Source: Verrucomicrobiaceae bacterium
GTDB lineage: Bacteria > Verrucomicrobiota > Verrucomicrobiia > Verrucomicrobiales > Verrucomicrobiaceae
Direction: 5' to 3'
Assembly: GCA_947466075.1 (NCBI GenBank)
Contig: CANIBP010000005.1
Coordinates: 102,315 to 166,314, forward strand
DNA: 64,000 nt
Below the pieces are notes generated by a model. That model was not told the origin of the DNA. It searched no databases and saw only the letters and a list, made by a program, of their open reading frames with translations. Position numbers and translations under genes: made by a program. Below, one piece after another: positions 30,894-39,761 of this stretch. Numbering within the stretch: position 1 is the stretch's first letter; each line of letters starts with the position of its first letter.

Positions 30894-32498
30894 TCAATAG
30901 CGACGCAGGGTGGAATCCTGCGGTGCATGCCCCTTATCGGTCTCGGGATAATCCAGCGTGTAGTGCAATCCACGGCTTTCGTGACGGCGAATGGCGCACT
31001 CGACAATCAAGGAGGCGGTTTCGACGAGGTTGCGCAGTTCGAGGATTTCGCTGGTGACGTGGTTGTTCCAGTAAAACTCCTGTACCTCGCGCTTGAGATT
31101 GCGCAGGCGGGCAGCGGCACGTTGCAGGCGCTTGTTGGTGCGCACGATGGACACGTAGTCCCACATCAAGCGGCGGATTTCGTCCCAGTTGTGGTAGATG
31201 ACGACGAGTTCGTCATTTTCCACGTCGCCGCTGGTCTCCCATGGTCGCAGTTCGTAGCTTTGCTCGGCGATTTTTCCCTGCGGCATCTTTTTGAGCAAAT
31301 GCGCCACCGCACGCTGTGCAGTGACACAGCATTCGAGCAACGAATTGCTGGCAAGACGGTTGGCGCCATGCAAGCCAGTGCAGCCGACCTCTCCCACCGC
31401 GCAAAGGCCGCGAATGCTCGTAGCGCCATTCACATCAGTAAGTACACCGCCACATTGGTAATGTGCGGCAGGTACGACGGGAATCGGCTCTTTCGTGATG
31501 TCGATGCCAACTTCGAGACAGGCCTTCTGGATGTTCGGGAAATGACTCGCGATGAATTCGGCTGGCCGGTGGCTGATGTCGAGATACACGCACGGGCCGC
31601 CGGTGCGTTTGATTTCGTGATCGATGGCACGGGAAACGATGTCACGCGGTGCCAACGAGCCACGCTTGTCATAACGATGCATGAATTCCTGACCGTCTTT
31701 GCCGATTAAACGCGCGCCTTCACCACGCATCGCTTCGGTGATGAGAAACGACCGCTTCTGCGGATGATAAAGGCAGGTCGGATGGAACTGGATGAACTCC
31801 ATGTTCGAGATCGTCGCTCCGGCACGCCAGGCCATCGCCACACCGTCCCCCGTCGCAACGCGAGGGTTCGTGGTGTACAAATAGACACGCCCGCAACCGC
31901 CGGTGGCAAGGATCACACGATCAGAGCGGAAGGTATGCACGTCTCCGCTGGTTTCATCGAGCACATAGAGCCCAAGCACACGATCCTCGGAAACGAGGCC
32001 GAGTTTGGCGGTCGTGATGATGTCGATGGCGTAATGATTCTCGTAAATTTTGATGTTTGGCTTCGCACGCACGGCAGCCAGCAGCTTTTCCGTGATCTCA
32101 CGTCCCGTGGCGTCTGCGGCGTGCAACACGCGTCGCGCCGTGTGGCCGCCTTCCTTGGTCAGATCAAACTCCAGATGCCCGCCAGGAGACTCGCGCTGAT
32201 CAAAATGCACGCCCCATTTCACGAGGTCGGCGATGCGAGCCGGCCCCTCGCTCACAATCGTGCGCACTGCCTGTTCTTTGCACAAACCGGCTCCGGCTAT
32301 AAGCGTGTCGCTCACATGTTTCTCGATCGAATCCGTTTCAGCCGTGACACAGGCGATGCCGCCCTGCGCCCAGTTTGAATTCGAGTCCAAAGCACCGCGC
32401 TTCGTGACCATCACGACGTTGCCATGCTCTGAGGCATGCAAGGCGGCCACCAAGCCGCCTGCACCGGTTCCGACGATGATAAAATCCGCCTCGATCAT
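30894..32498 (-). CDS. nadB: L-aspartate oxidase
   Basis: A 534-residue flavoprotein that oxidises L-aspartate to iminoaspartate in the first step of NAD synthesis. Seen are the FAD-binding ADFIIVGTGAGGLVAALHAS, the SNWAQGGIACV segment, GGHTARRVLHAADATGREI, the catalytic MEFIQFHPTCLYHP and YQCGGVLTDVNG. Active-site HPT and RGEG (AMRGEGARLI) are intact. The C-terminal helical domain ends RGLHYTLDYPETD, as in NadB. nadA and nadC are not adjacent. It lies 41 bp downstream of the aldo/keto reductase. Confidence 0.95.
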   Translation of the reverse strand: MIEADFIIVGTGAGGLVAALHASEHGNVVMVTKRGALDSNSNWAQGGIACVTAETDSIEKHVSDTLIAGAGLCKEQAVRTIVSEGPARIADLVKWGVHFDQRESPGGHLEFDLTKEGGHTARRVLHAADATGREITEKLLAAVRAKPNIKIYENHYAIDIITTAKLGLVSEDRVLGLYVLDETSGDVHTFRSDRVILATGGCGRVYLYTTNPRVATGDGVAMAWRAGATISNMEFIQFHPTCLYHPQKRSFLITEAMRGEGARLIGKDGQEFMHRYDKRGSLAPRDIVSRAIDHEIKRTGGPCVYLDISHRPAEFIASHFPNIQKACLEVGIDITKEPIPVVPAAHYQCGGVLTDVNGATSIRGLCAVGEVGCTGLHGANRLASNSLLECCVTAQRAVAHLLKKMPQGKIAEQSYELRPWETSGDVENDELVVIYHNWDEIRRLMWDYVSIVRTNKRLQRAAARLRNLKREVQEFYWNNHVTSEILELRNLVETASLIVECAIRRHESRGLHYTLDYPETDKGHAPQDSTLRRY

Positions 32499-32539
32499 GG
32501 GTGATGTCTGTCGGCGCGGATGATCTCACATGCAAGGTG

Positions 32540-33658
32540 CTACCACGCCGTGCCCAAACTCCAGCGTGTCGCGAGATCGAGCAGATCAGGACGCAGTGGC
32601 CATTCATCGGCACGCGGTTCCTGACCTTCGTGGCGTTTGCTAGCACCTTTTAGAGCCATGCAGCCCGTGTTATCGCCGATCTGTCGGATCGCTTCGACAT
32701 CCTCGGCCGTCAAACGCTGCTCTGGCAGGGCCGCGAGATCGTCGAGCTTGCTCTCAATGGTGCGCGCGCCTTCGCCATGCTCTTGAATCATGGTGGGTAC
32801 CACGCTTTTCACGCCTTTGTTCCCCAGCGTCCACTGGCAGGCCAGTTGGAGCATGGTCAGGCCGTATTTTTCGGCAAAGGGACGCACTTTTTCGAGTTTT
32901 TCGACGCCGTGCTCGATCCAGTCGCCCGGACGATGCGTGCGGTGGTCGCCATCGCGGAATTTGTGACCGGGCTTCACGTCATCGTGGAACAGGCCGCCGT
33001 AATCGACGACACGAGCCAGAATATCGACACCGTTCTTCTCCGCCGCGCCGAGCACATGCTGGCCGGGCCATGGCTCGAACGGATTCAAGATGATCATCGC
33101 CCAGTCCATGCGGTCACCGAAACGCTCGAAGCACTCGATCATGTCGAGCGTGAAACCGTTCGCAGGTCCAGGAGCGATGCCAAGGCGGTCGGTCAGCCCC
33201 TCTGTCTTCAGTGCGGTGAAGGCGTCCCACACTTTTTCGCTCGTATAGGCAATGCTGTCGGGATTGTGCAGCATGAGCAGGTCAAACTTCGATGTCTGGC
33301 AGCGCTCCAAGCTCTTTTCCGCTGCCATTTTGAGGTAATCGTAATACTTGTCCGGCCCACGCAGCGCCGGATCGGTGAAGCGCGGATAGCCTTTCGATCC
33401 CTGGCGGATGCCTTCGTAAATATCGTGTCCGATGATCCCCGCGAGGCAGTACTCCTCACGCGGAATGCCTTTGAGTGCCTCGCCCAACAGCGCGTCGGCA
33501 CGACCCACGCCATACACGTCCGCCGTGACGAAGGTGCGCACACCTTTCTCGAACGAATCGCGCATGAGCTGCATGTAATGCTCCTCGGAGAGCTGTTCTC
33601 CATAATGCATGAAGCGTCCGCCGCTCCAGGTGCCGTAGGCTGTTCGTGTCAGGTTCAT
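32540..33658 (-). CDS. Aldo/keto reductase family oxidoreductase
   Basis: A 372-residue TIM-barrel, probably NADPH-dependent. Family features include FVTADVYGVGRADALLGEALKG (the catalytic D-x3-Y region and the G...E...G strand), SKFDLLMLHNPD (the LL-x-H strand with the usual H), LGIAPGPANG, and LACQWTLGNKGVKSVVPTM near the cofactor site. Reductases of this shape act on aldehydes, ketoses or sugar lactones. It lies between murG (126 bp gap) and nadB on the same strand, so it may be carried by the tail of the cell-wall operon or have its own promoter. The substrate is unknown. Confidence 0.88.
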   Translation of the reverse strand: MNLTRTAYGTWSGGRFMHYGEQLSEEHYMQLMRDSFEKGVRTFVTADVYGVGRADALLGEALKGIPREEYCLAGIIGHDIYEGIRQGSKGYPRFTDPALRGPDKYYDYLKMAAEKSLERCQTSKFDLLMLHNPDSIAYTSEKVWDAFTALKTEGLTDRLGIAPGPANGFTLDMIECFERFGDRMDWAMIILNPFEPWPGQHVLGAAEKNGVDILARVVDYGGLFHDDVKPGHKFRDGDHRTHRPGDWIEHGVEKLEKVRPFAEKYGLTMLQLACQWTLGNKGVKSVVPTMIQEHGEGARTIESKLDDLAALPEQRLTAEDVEAIRQIGDNTGCMALKGASKRHEGQEPRADEWPLRPDLLDLATRWSLGTAW

Positions 33659-33784
33659 AAAGTGTCGGGTTGGGTTTTGAGGGGCAGATACATACCGAGT
33701 CCGCTCTGCGTTTCAAACAAGGATCGCAGGCACCAAGGAACGTGCGCAGAAATTGGCAAAATTGGCGGAGCCAATGGACTGAAT

Positions 33785-34900
33785 CTACTTCCCGGCCTCT
33801 TTGACCAACAACTCGGCGATTTTCTCCGCAGAGTTCTTCACCGCGAGCTTCTGCGCAGCTTTTTTCATTTCGCCCGCTTTGCGCGGATCGTTGAAGACGC
33901 TGCGCACGGCATCGGCAAGCGTGTCGGCGCTGATATCCTTCTCCCGCATCAGACGAGCGGCGCCAGCTTTGTCAAAAATCTCAGCGTTTCGGGTCTGATG
34001 ATCTTCGGCGGCGAAGGGATACGGCACGAGCAAGCTCGGCACACCAAAGTAGGCGAGTTCCGCCATCGACGAGGCACCTGACCGTGCAATGGCAAAATCA
34101 GCGGCGCGATAGGCCAGATCCATGCGATGGCAGAACGCGGCGACGTGTTGCTTGAGCAGCGGAACCTTCGCGTAAACATCTCGCACCTCTTCGTAATCGG
34201 TCGGACCGGCGATGTGCAGCACTTGGATGCCCATGGCTTCAAACTGATCAAGCGCCTGGCCCACGGCGCGATTCACGCCACGGGCGCCCTGGCTGCCGCC
34301 CATGATCAGGAGCGTGCGCTTGTCCTTGTCGAGTTTGAAGAAAGCACGAGGATCGTCGCCGTTGTGCTGGCGTATGCTGCTGCGAATCGGCGTGCCGACG
34401 ACGCGCACGTCCTCGTGCTTTGGGAAGTGAGCTTTGCAAGCTTCGAGGCCGCACAAGACGATGTCGCTGTAACGGGCGTTGAGCTTGTTGGCCTTGCCGG
34501 GAATGGCGTTGCTTTCGTGAATGAGAGTGGTGCAGCCTTCTTTGCGTCCGGCATACAAAGGTGCGAAGGAGGTGAAACCACCCATGCCGAGCACGACATC
34601 GACTTCGCGGTCGCGAATCAGCTTTCGGCAGGCCTTTGTGCCCTGCCAGAGTCCTTTGAGAAAGCCAATCATTTTAAGCGACCACGGTTTCGGCATGGCC
34701 AGAAACGGCATTTTCTCAAACCGCAGCTCCTTGTGCCCGGAGGCGGCCAGGGAGTCGATTTTCTTTTCGCTGATCAGGAGGGTGACGTCGTGACCACGGG
34801 AGGCCAAAACCTCACCGACGGCAATGCCAGGGAACAAATGCCCCCCGGTGCCACCGCATGCGATAAGCACATGGATGGACTTCGAATTTTTCTGTTTCAC
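33785..34900 (-). CDS. murG: UDP-N-acetylglucosamine--N-acetylmuramyl-pentapeptide transferase
   Basis: A 371-residue GT-B glycosyltransferase at the inner face of the cytoplasmic membrane. It converts lipid I to lipid II. Motifs: ACGGTGGHLFPGIAVGE (donor/acceptor loop), GMGGFTSFAP, ESNAIPGKANK, and GGSQGARGVN with the later SGASSMAELAYFGVPSLLVP. It is the last mur/fts gene of the cluster and lies 14 bp after ftsW. Unlike the E. coli order, no murC, ddl, ftsQ, ftsA or ftsZ follows. Confidence 0.96.
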   Translation of the reverse strand: MKQKNSKSIHVLIACGGTGGHLFPGIAVGEVLASRGHDVTLLISEKKIDSLAASGHKELRFEKMPFLAMPKPWSLKMIGFLKGLWQGTKACRKLIRDREVDVVLGMGGFTSFAPLYAGRKEGCTTLIHESNAIPGKANKLNARYSDIVLCGLEACKAHFPKHEDVRVVGTPIRSSIRQHNGDDPRAFFKLDKDKRTLLIMGGSQGARGVNRAVGQALDQFEAMGIQVLHIAGPTDYEEVRDVYAKVPLLKQHVAAFCHRMDLAYRAADFAIARSGASSMAELAYFGVPSLLVPYPFAAEDHQTRNAEIFDKAGAARLMREKDISADTLADAVRSVFNDPRKAGEMKKAAQKLAVKNSAEKIAELLVKEAGK

Positions 34901-34914
34901 TGAGGTTCAAAAGG

Positions 34915-36060
34915 CTAAAGCTGTGGAGTCCAACGGCGCTTTCTGCGGATCACGGGTAGTTGATCCCAGGTCAGATGGACGCCCTGGCGATGGATGTTGA
35001 TCAGGATGCCCACTGCGACCATCGCAGCAACGAGACTGGACCCTCCGTAACTTACGAAAGGCAGCGGCAACCCCTTATTGGGCAGCAAAGCAGTGGTCAC
35101 GCCCATGTTCAAGAGCGCTTCCATTCCGAGCAAAAATGTCAATCCAGCGCCTAGAAGCTTGCCAAACCGATTCGGCGCATACGACGAGACCACCATCCCG
35201 GCCATCACCAACACCGCAAAGGCCAGAACAACCGCCGCCGTGCCGCGCAGGCCCAGTTCCTCACCGACCATGGGGAAAATGAAGTCCGTGTGCGCCTCGG
35301 GCAGGTAGGACAGCTTCATGCGGCCTTCGCCAAGACCACGGCCCTCGACACCGCCGGAGCCGAAGGCCAGTTTGGACACCCACTGCTGCAATCCGAGGTC
35401 TTCTTTGTGCTTTTCGAGGTCAAACACGACCATCACACGCTCAAGCCGGTTAGGCAGATACTTGATCCCAGCCCACAAGCCGCCCCCGCAGAGCACCACG
35501 ATGATGGCGAGGTAGCGCATCTTGGTGCCGGCCACAAACATGACGCCAAGACCGACGGCCGAGGCCAGCATGGCGCTGCCAAGGTCAAACTCACAGCCGA
35601 TCAACGCCACGATGCCCGCCAATAGCAGTCCTGGTAGCAAGAAGCCGCGCAAGAACGTGCGGGTCATCGCCTCATGCGTCGCGTACCAACCCGCCAGTGC
35701 CATGATGAGCGCGATCTTCGCAAACTCCGACGGCTGCACACGCAATGAGGACAACCCGATCCAGCGTTTTGAACCATTAATCTTCACGCCAATCATCGGC
35801 ACATAACACAACGCCAGTAGCACCGCCGCAGTGATGAGAATGCGCCAACGCCAACGCAGCCAGACATTGTAATCCAACAGTGCCGCGATCACACAGGCGA
35901 CGACCGAAACACCCAGCCACACCAACTGCCGCCACAAAGTCACGTAATCCTCCGCACCCTCCTGCGCGATCTCAAACGTTGTGCTCGCGAGCATCGTGAT
36001 GCCCAAGGCGATCAACGACAGCACCGCTAGGATGAGTAGGATGATGGAGTGTTTGGCCAT
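34915..36060 (-). CDS. ftsW: Peptidoglycan polymerase FtsW (SEDS family)
   Basis: A 381-residue integral membrane protein with about ten transmembrane helices. SEDS signatures are visible: NGSKRWIGLSSLRVQPSEFAKIALI (with R-W-I and QPSE), the conserved Asp region EFDLGSAMLA, and ALLPNKGLPLPFVSYGGSSLV at the C terminus. FtsW polymerises lipid II at the septum together with the class B penicillin-binding protein, whose gene (ftsI) lies upstream in the same cluster. It is 18 bp after the LysM gene and 14 bp before murG. Confidence 0.95.
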   Translation of the reverse strand: MAKHSIILLILAVLSLIALGITMLASTTFEIAQEGAEDYVTLWRQLVWLGVSVVACVIAALLDYNVWLRWRWRILITAAVLLALCYVPMIGVKINGSKRWIGLSSLRVQPSEFAKIALIMALAGWYATHEAMTRTFLRGFLLPGLLLAGIVALIGCEFDLGSAMLASAVGLGVMFVAGTKMRYLAIIVVLCGGGLWAGIKYLPNRLERVMVVFDLEKHKEDLGLQQWVSKLAFGSGGVEGRGLGEGRMKLSYLPEAHTDFIFPMVGEELGLRGTAAVVLAFAVLVMAGMVVSSYAPNRFGKLLGAGLTFLLGMEALLNMGVTTALLPNKGLPLPFVSYGGSSLVAAMVAVGILINIHRQGVHLTWDQLPVIRRKRRWTPQL

Positions 36061-36078
36061 GGAGCCTGAAGCAAAAAA

Positions 36079-37311
36079 TTACTTGGCAGGAATGACTAGC
36101 TTCATGCCATCACGCATGGAGTTGGGGTTCTTAATGTTGTTCGCCTTCTGGATGGCCTCCACGCTGACACCAAATTTCGTTGCCAGGCGGTAGAGCGTCT
36201 CGCCGGACTTGAGGGTGTGTGAACGGACCGGAGCCGCTTTCGCGACGCTTTTCGGCGGCGCATCAGCCGTGACTTTTTTCGCTGGCTCGATTTTTTTCGT
36301 GGCTGGAGGCGCGTCAGCAATCTTTTTCAGCATCTGCGACGGTGGTGGCACCGGGCTTGGTTTTACCAATGCTTTAGGCTCGGCTTTGGTAACCTTCTTT
36401 GGCTCATCTTTGGGCTTTGAGACCACGGCCTTGTTCGTGCTGCTGGCAACCGGCGCATTTTCTTGCAGCAATGAAACCGCATGTGGATTGGCGGGTGGTG
36501 GCAACGCGGCCACATTCGCCACAAGCGGGGAGGCGGTGGCAGGCGTGTCGGCGGCGGCGGCGAGTGACGACGTCGATGGTGGTTCCTCATGCGGTGCCAT
36601 CAGAGACATCGGTATCATGGCTGCAGCAGACAAGCTGGCCGGTGCATCGGCGGGCTTCACGGCCTCGCTCGGCACCTTCGTTATCGGTCGCTGATGATTC
36701 ACTGGCAGCGCCTTGTGCACGTCGTCGCTAACCACCATTGGTTTCAAGGTCTTCGGATCGACCGGAATGGCGTTCGGCACCGGTTGCTTTGGCACGCGAA
36801 GCATCGTGCCTGGACCGATCTGAAGTCCTTTGTCGATCATGTTCATCTTGGAGATTTCCGCCTCAGTCGCGCCGAACTTGGCCGCGATACTCTTGATGGA
36901 ATCACCGGAGCGCATCTCATAGTTATCAAACTGCTGCGTGTCAGCTGCCGCTTGCGCCTGAGCGTTGACGATTTCGGGAGAAGTCTGGGGCAGCCCAGAT
37001 GGAGTGCTCATGGCACGCGCGGCCTGCGTCACGGTCTGCTGTGGGGAATCCTCGTCACCCATGAAATCGTAGATGATGATGCCGCCAATGAGGACGACGT
37101 GAATCAGGAGCATGACGACAAACATGCGCGCCATACCGGAGTTTGGCTCATGCTGGTTCCATTCGCCTTCTTCCGTGACGAGCGCAACGCGGTGACGCTG
37201 GCGCTCGCCTGACATAAGGTTTAGCAGCAGTTTTTTTTCTTTAGGCTGTGGTTTCGTCTTCATAAGGACTCGGAACATAGGATTGTCGGACTTTGGGGAT
37301 TTAAAATTCAT
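36079..37311 (-). CDS. Membrane-anchored protein with two LysM domains
   Basis: A 410-residue bitopic protein. A cytoplasmic basic segment (1-60) precedes one transmembrane helix (MFVVMLLIHVVLIGGIIIYD, about 63-83). The periplasmic part has a LysM domain (YEMRSGDSIKSIAAKFGATE, about 130-175), a long Pro/Ala/Lys-rich linker, and a C-terminal LysM (TLKSGETLYRLATKFGVSVE, about 365-408). LysM binds GlcNAc-containing glycan strands. Its start overlaps the murD stop by 4 bp, and ftsW follows after 18 bp, so it is made with the septal synthesis genes. A division-site peptidoglycan-binding or scaffold role is inferred. Confidence 0.85.
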   Translation of the reverse strand: MNFKSPKSDNPMFRVLMKTKPQPKEKKLLLNLMSGERQRHRVALVTEEGEWNQHEPNSGMARMFVVMLLIHVVLIGGIIIYDFMGDEDSPQQTVTQAARAMSTPSGLPQTSPEIVNAQAQAAADTQQFDNYEMRSGDSIKSIAAKFGATEAEISKMNMIDKGLQIGPGTMLRVPKQPVPNAIPVDPKTLKPMVVSDDVHKALPVNHQRPITKVPSEAVKPADAPASLSAAAMIPMSLMAPHEEPPSTSSLAAAADTPATASPLVANVAALPPPANPHAVSLLQENAPVASSTNKAVVSKPKDEPKKVTKAEPKALVKPSPVPPPSQMLKKIADAPPATKKIEPAKKVTADAPPKSVAKAAPVRSHTLKSGETLYRLATKFGVSVEAIQKANNIKNPNSMRDGMKLVIPAK

Positions 37312-38612
37312 TTTATGACCTCCACGGCGGCTCGAAACACGTCACCGCGCTGGGCGTAGCCGTTGTACATGTCGAAGGATGAGGTGCCGGGACTGAGAAT
37401 GATGGCATCACCTGCCTGCGAGGCAGCGGTGGCTAAACGCACGGCATCTGCCATGTCGGCAGCACGCTGGCAGGGCAGCAATTCGCCAAAAGTCTGCTCA
37501 AGTTGGCCAGCGATCTCGCCGATGAGCACCATGGCACGCACCTGGCCGTTCAATTCAGTCCGCAGCGGCGTGTAATCTAGCTCCTTGTCCTTGCCACCGG
37601 CGATCAACACAATCGGACGCTCCTGCGACTTCAAACACGCCTCCAGCGCATGCAGATTCGTCGCCTTGGAGTCATTGATGTACTCGCGGTCATGCAAGGT
37701 TCGCACCAGTTCACAACGATGCCGCGGCGGCTCATAGCTTTCGAGCGCCTTAAGCATGGCAGAGAACTCCAAGCCGAACACTTGACCTGTCATCAGCGCT
37801 GCGAGCACGTTTTCCATGTTGTGCTTGCCGCGCAGCTTCAAACCTGCGGCGCTGCCGATTTCCTGACCTTGGCAGTAAAACTTGCCAGCGCTGTAAGTGT
37901 AACCAGCTTCGGCTCCATAAGCGGAAAAGGTCCTGCGCTGTGCTTTGCCGCTGGAGACGGTTTCACCCGCACGGACGATGGCGACATCGTCAGAAGTGAC
38001 GTTTTCAAAGATGCGGGCCTTCGCGGCGAAATACGCCTCCATGTTCGGATAACGATCCAAGTGATCCGGAGCGAAATTGAGCCATAGGCTAGCTTTAGCG
38101 CGAAAATTCTTGATCGTTTCAAGCTGGAAGCTGCTGATCTCAAGCGCCAGCACATCATAGCGCACGCCGCTGGCAACGACTTCGCTCAAGGACATGCCGT
38201 GATTGCCACAGGGCACTGATTTCATGCCGCAACCGTTGAACAGCGCCGCAATCAGTTCGGTGCAGGTGCTCTTGCCGTTGGTGCCGGTGATCGCCGCCAT
38301 CGGCATGTCAGTCAGGTTGAAGGCAAATTCGGTTTCACCGACGAGCGGCGTGCCAGCATCCGTAAATTTCTTTGGCAATGGCCAGTGTTCGTCCAAACCC
38401 GGACTGATGATGACGAGATCGAAATCACCGGGTTTGACGACAAGATCACGTGCTGACTGCCCGAGCACGCATTTGAAGTCCTCGACCTGCTTCGCCTTGT
38501 CACCTTCGTCAAAAATCGTCACATCCGCGCCATGCATCCGCGCCAGACGCGCGGCACCGAGGCCGCTGCGTCCAGCACCGAGAATGGCGAAACGTTGTGA
38601 AGCGAATTTCAT
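37308..38612 (-). CDS. murD: UDP-N-acetylmuramoylalanine--D-glutamate ligase
   Basis: A 434-residue cytosolic Mur ligase that adds D-Glu to UDP-MurNAc-L-Ala. The N-terminal substrate domain (FAILGAGRSGLGAARLARMHGADV) is followed by the ATP site AITGTNGKSTCTELIAAL, NFAPDHLDRYPNMEAY, and the C-terminal segment YINDSKATNLHALEACL with VLIAGGKDKELDY. It lies 3 bp after mraY and overlaps the LysM gene by 4 bp. Confidence 0.96.
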   Translation of the reverse strand: MKFASQRFAILGAGRSGLGAARLARMHGADVTIFDEGDKAKQVEDFKCVLGQSARDLVVKPGDFDLVIISPGLDEHWPLPKKFTDAGTPLVGETEFAFNLTDMPMAAITGTNGKSTCTELIAALFNGCGMKSVPCGNHGMSLSEVVASGVRYDVLALEISSFQLETIKNFRAKASLWLNFAPDHLDRYPNMEAYFAAKARIFENVTSDDVAIVRAGETVSSGKAQRRTFSAYGAEAGYTYSAGKFYCQGQEIGSAAGLKLRGKHNMENVLAALMTGQVFGLEFSAMLKALESYEPPRHRCELVRTLHDREYINDSKATNLHALEACLKSQERPIVLIAGGKDKELDYTPLRTELNGQVRAMVLIGEIAGQLEQTFGELLPCQRAADMADAVRLATAASQAGDAIILSPGTSSFDMYNGYAQRGDVFRAAVEVIK

Positions 38613-38615
38613 GAA

Positions 38616-39761
38616 TTAACGAAGCTTGAGCGTGGCGAGACCGAGCATGGCAAAGAGCAACGAGAGCACCCAGAAGCGCACGATGACCTGGTTCTCGTGC
38701 CAGCCGCCGAGTTCAAAGTGGTGATGGATCGGCGCCATGCGGAAGATGCGCTTGCCGCGTTTCTTGAAACTCCAGACCTGGAGGATGACGCTCATCGCCT
38801 CCATCACGAACACACCACCTACGAGCGCGAGCACGATCTCCTGTTTGCAGCCAATCGCGAGAGTCGCAATGCAGCCGCCGAGTGCGAGCGATCCCGTATC
38901 CCCCATGAACATCTTGGCCGGATGCGCATTGAACCAAAGAAAGCCGAGGCAGGCACCGGCCATCGCCATCGCCACGATGGGCAGCTCGTTGGCGAGGCTG
39001 TTATGCGCCACGCCGAGGTAGTCGGAGTAACGCGCATTGCCGCAAATGTAGCCGAAAGCGGCATACGCGAGCGCCGTGGTGACAGAGCAGCCAGTTGCGA
39101 GTCCATCGAGGCCGTCCGTGAGGTTCACCGCATTCGAGGCACCGACGATGATGATGGCAAACATCACGACGGCAAAGATATGCATGTCAGCAATCACCGA
39201 ATTCTTCACGAACGGAATGTATAAAGCACGCAGCGTGATGCCGTTATCGCCCGGCACAGCATAGGCGAATAGAAAACCAGCCAATACCGCCACAGTAGTC
39301 TGCCAAACGAGCTTGGTGCGCGCGCTGACGCCTTTGGAGTTCTTTTTGCTGATCTTGAGGTAATCATCACGAAAACCGAGCGCACCAAGGCCGATGGTCG
39401 TGAACAACACGATCCACACCATGATGTTGTCCCACTTTGCCCACATGAGCGTTGCAATGACGATGGCACCAAGAATCAGAATGCCGCCCATCGTTGGCGT
39501 GCCGGCCTTTTTGCCATGCAACTCATGCAATTTGTGCACTTCCTCGGCAGAGCGGATGGGCTGGCCGATCTTGAGTGAGATCAGTTTGCGGATCAACCGG
39601 TCGCCATACATGAGCGAGAGCGCGAATGCCGTCACGGCGGCACCGCCGGCACGGAACGTGTGGTAGCGGAACAGATTGAGGATTTTATACAGAGCGGCGT
39701 CCTCGCTGATCCAATGATGAGCGGTGAGCCATTCCCTGAATTCGTAAAGCCAGTACATCAT
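38616..39761 (-). CDS. mraY: Phospho-N-acetylmuramoyl-pentapeptide transferase
   Basis: A 381-residue integral membrane enzyme with about ten helices. It transfers phospho-MurNAc-pentapeptide to undecaprenyl phosphate to make lipid I. Diagnostic loops are HGKKAGTPTMGGIL, ALGFRDDYLKI (catalytic Asp pair), NAVNLTDGLDGLATG, MFMGDTGSLALGG and PIHHHFELGGWHE. It overlaps murF by 4 bp. Confidence 0.97.
   Translation of the reverse strand: MMYWLYEFREWLTAHHWISEDAALYKILNLFRYHTFRAGGAAVTAFALSLMYGDRLIRKLISLKIGQPIRSAEEVHKLHELHGKKAGTPTMGGILILGAIVIATLMWAKWDNIMVWIVLFTTIGLGALGFRDDYLKISKKNSKGVSARTKLVWQTTVAVLAGFLFAYAVPGDNGITLRALYIPFVKNSVIADMHIFAVVMFAIIIVGASNAVNLTDGLDGLATGCSVTTALAYAAFGYICGNARYSDYLGVAHNSLANELPIVAMAMAGACLGFLWFNAHPAKMFMGDTGSLALGGCIATLAIGCKQEIVLALVGGVFVMEAMSVILQVWSFKKRGKRIFRMAPIHHHFELGGWHENQVIVRFWVLSLLFAMLGLATLKLR

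Noticed and set aside
32777..34081. 434-codon plus-strand frame over the aldo/keto reductase and murG
   Set aside because: It crosses two real genes and the gap between them, and has no domain features.
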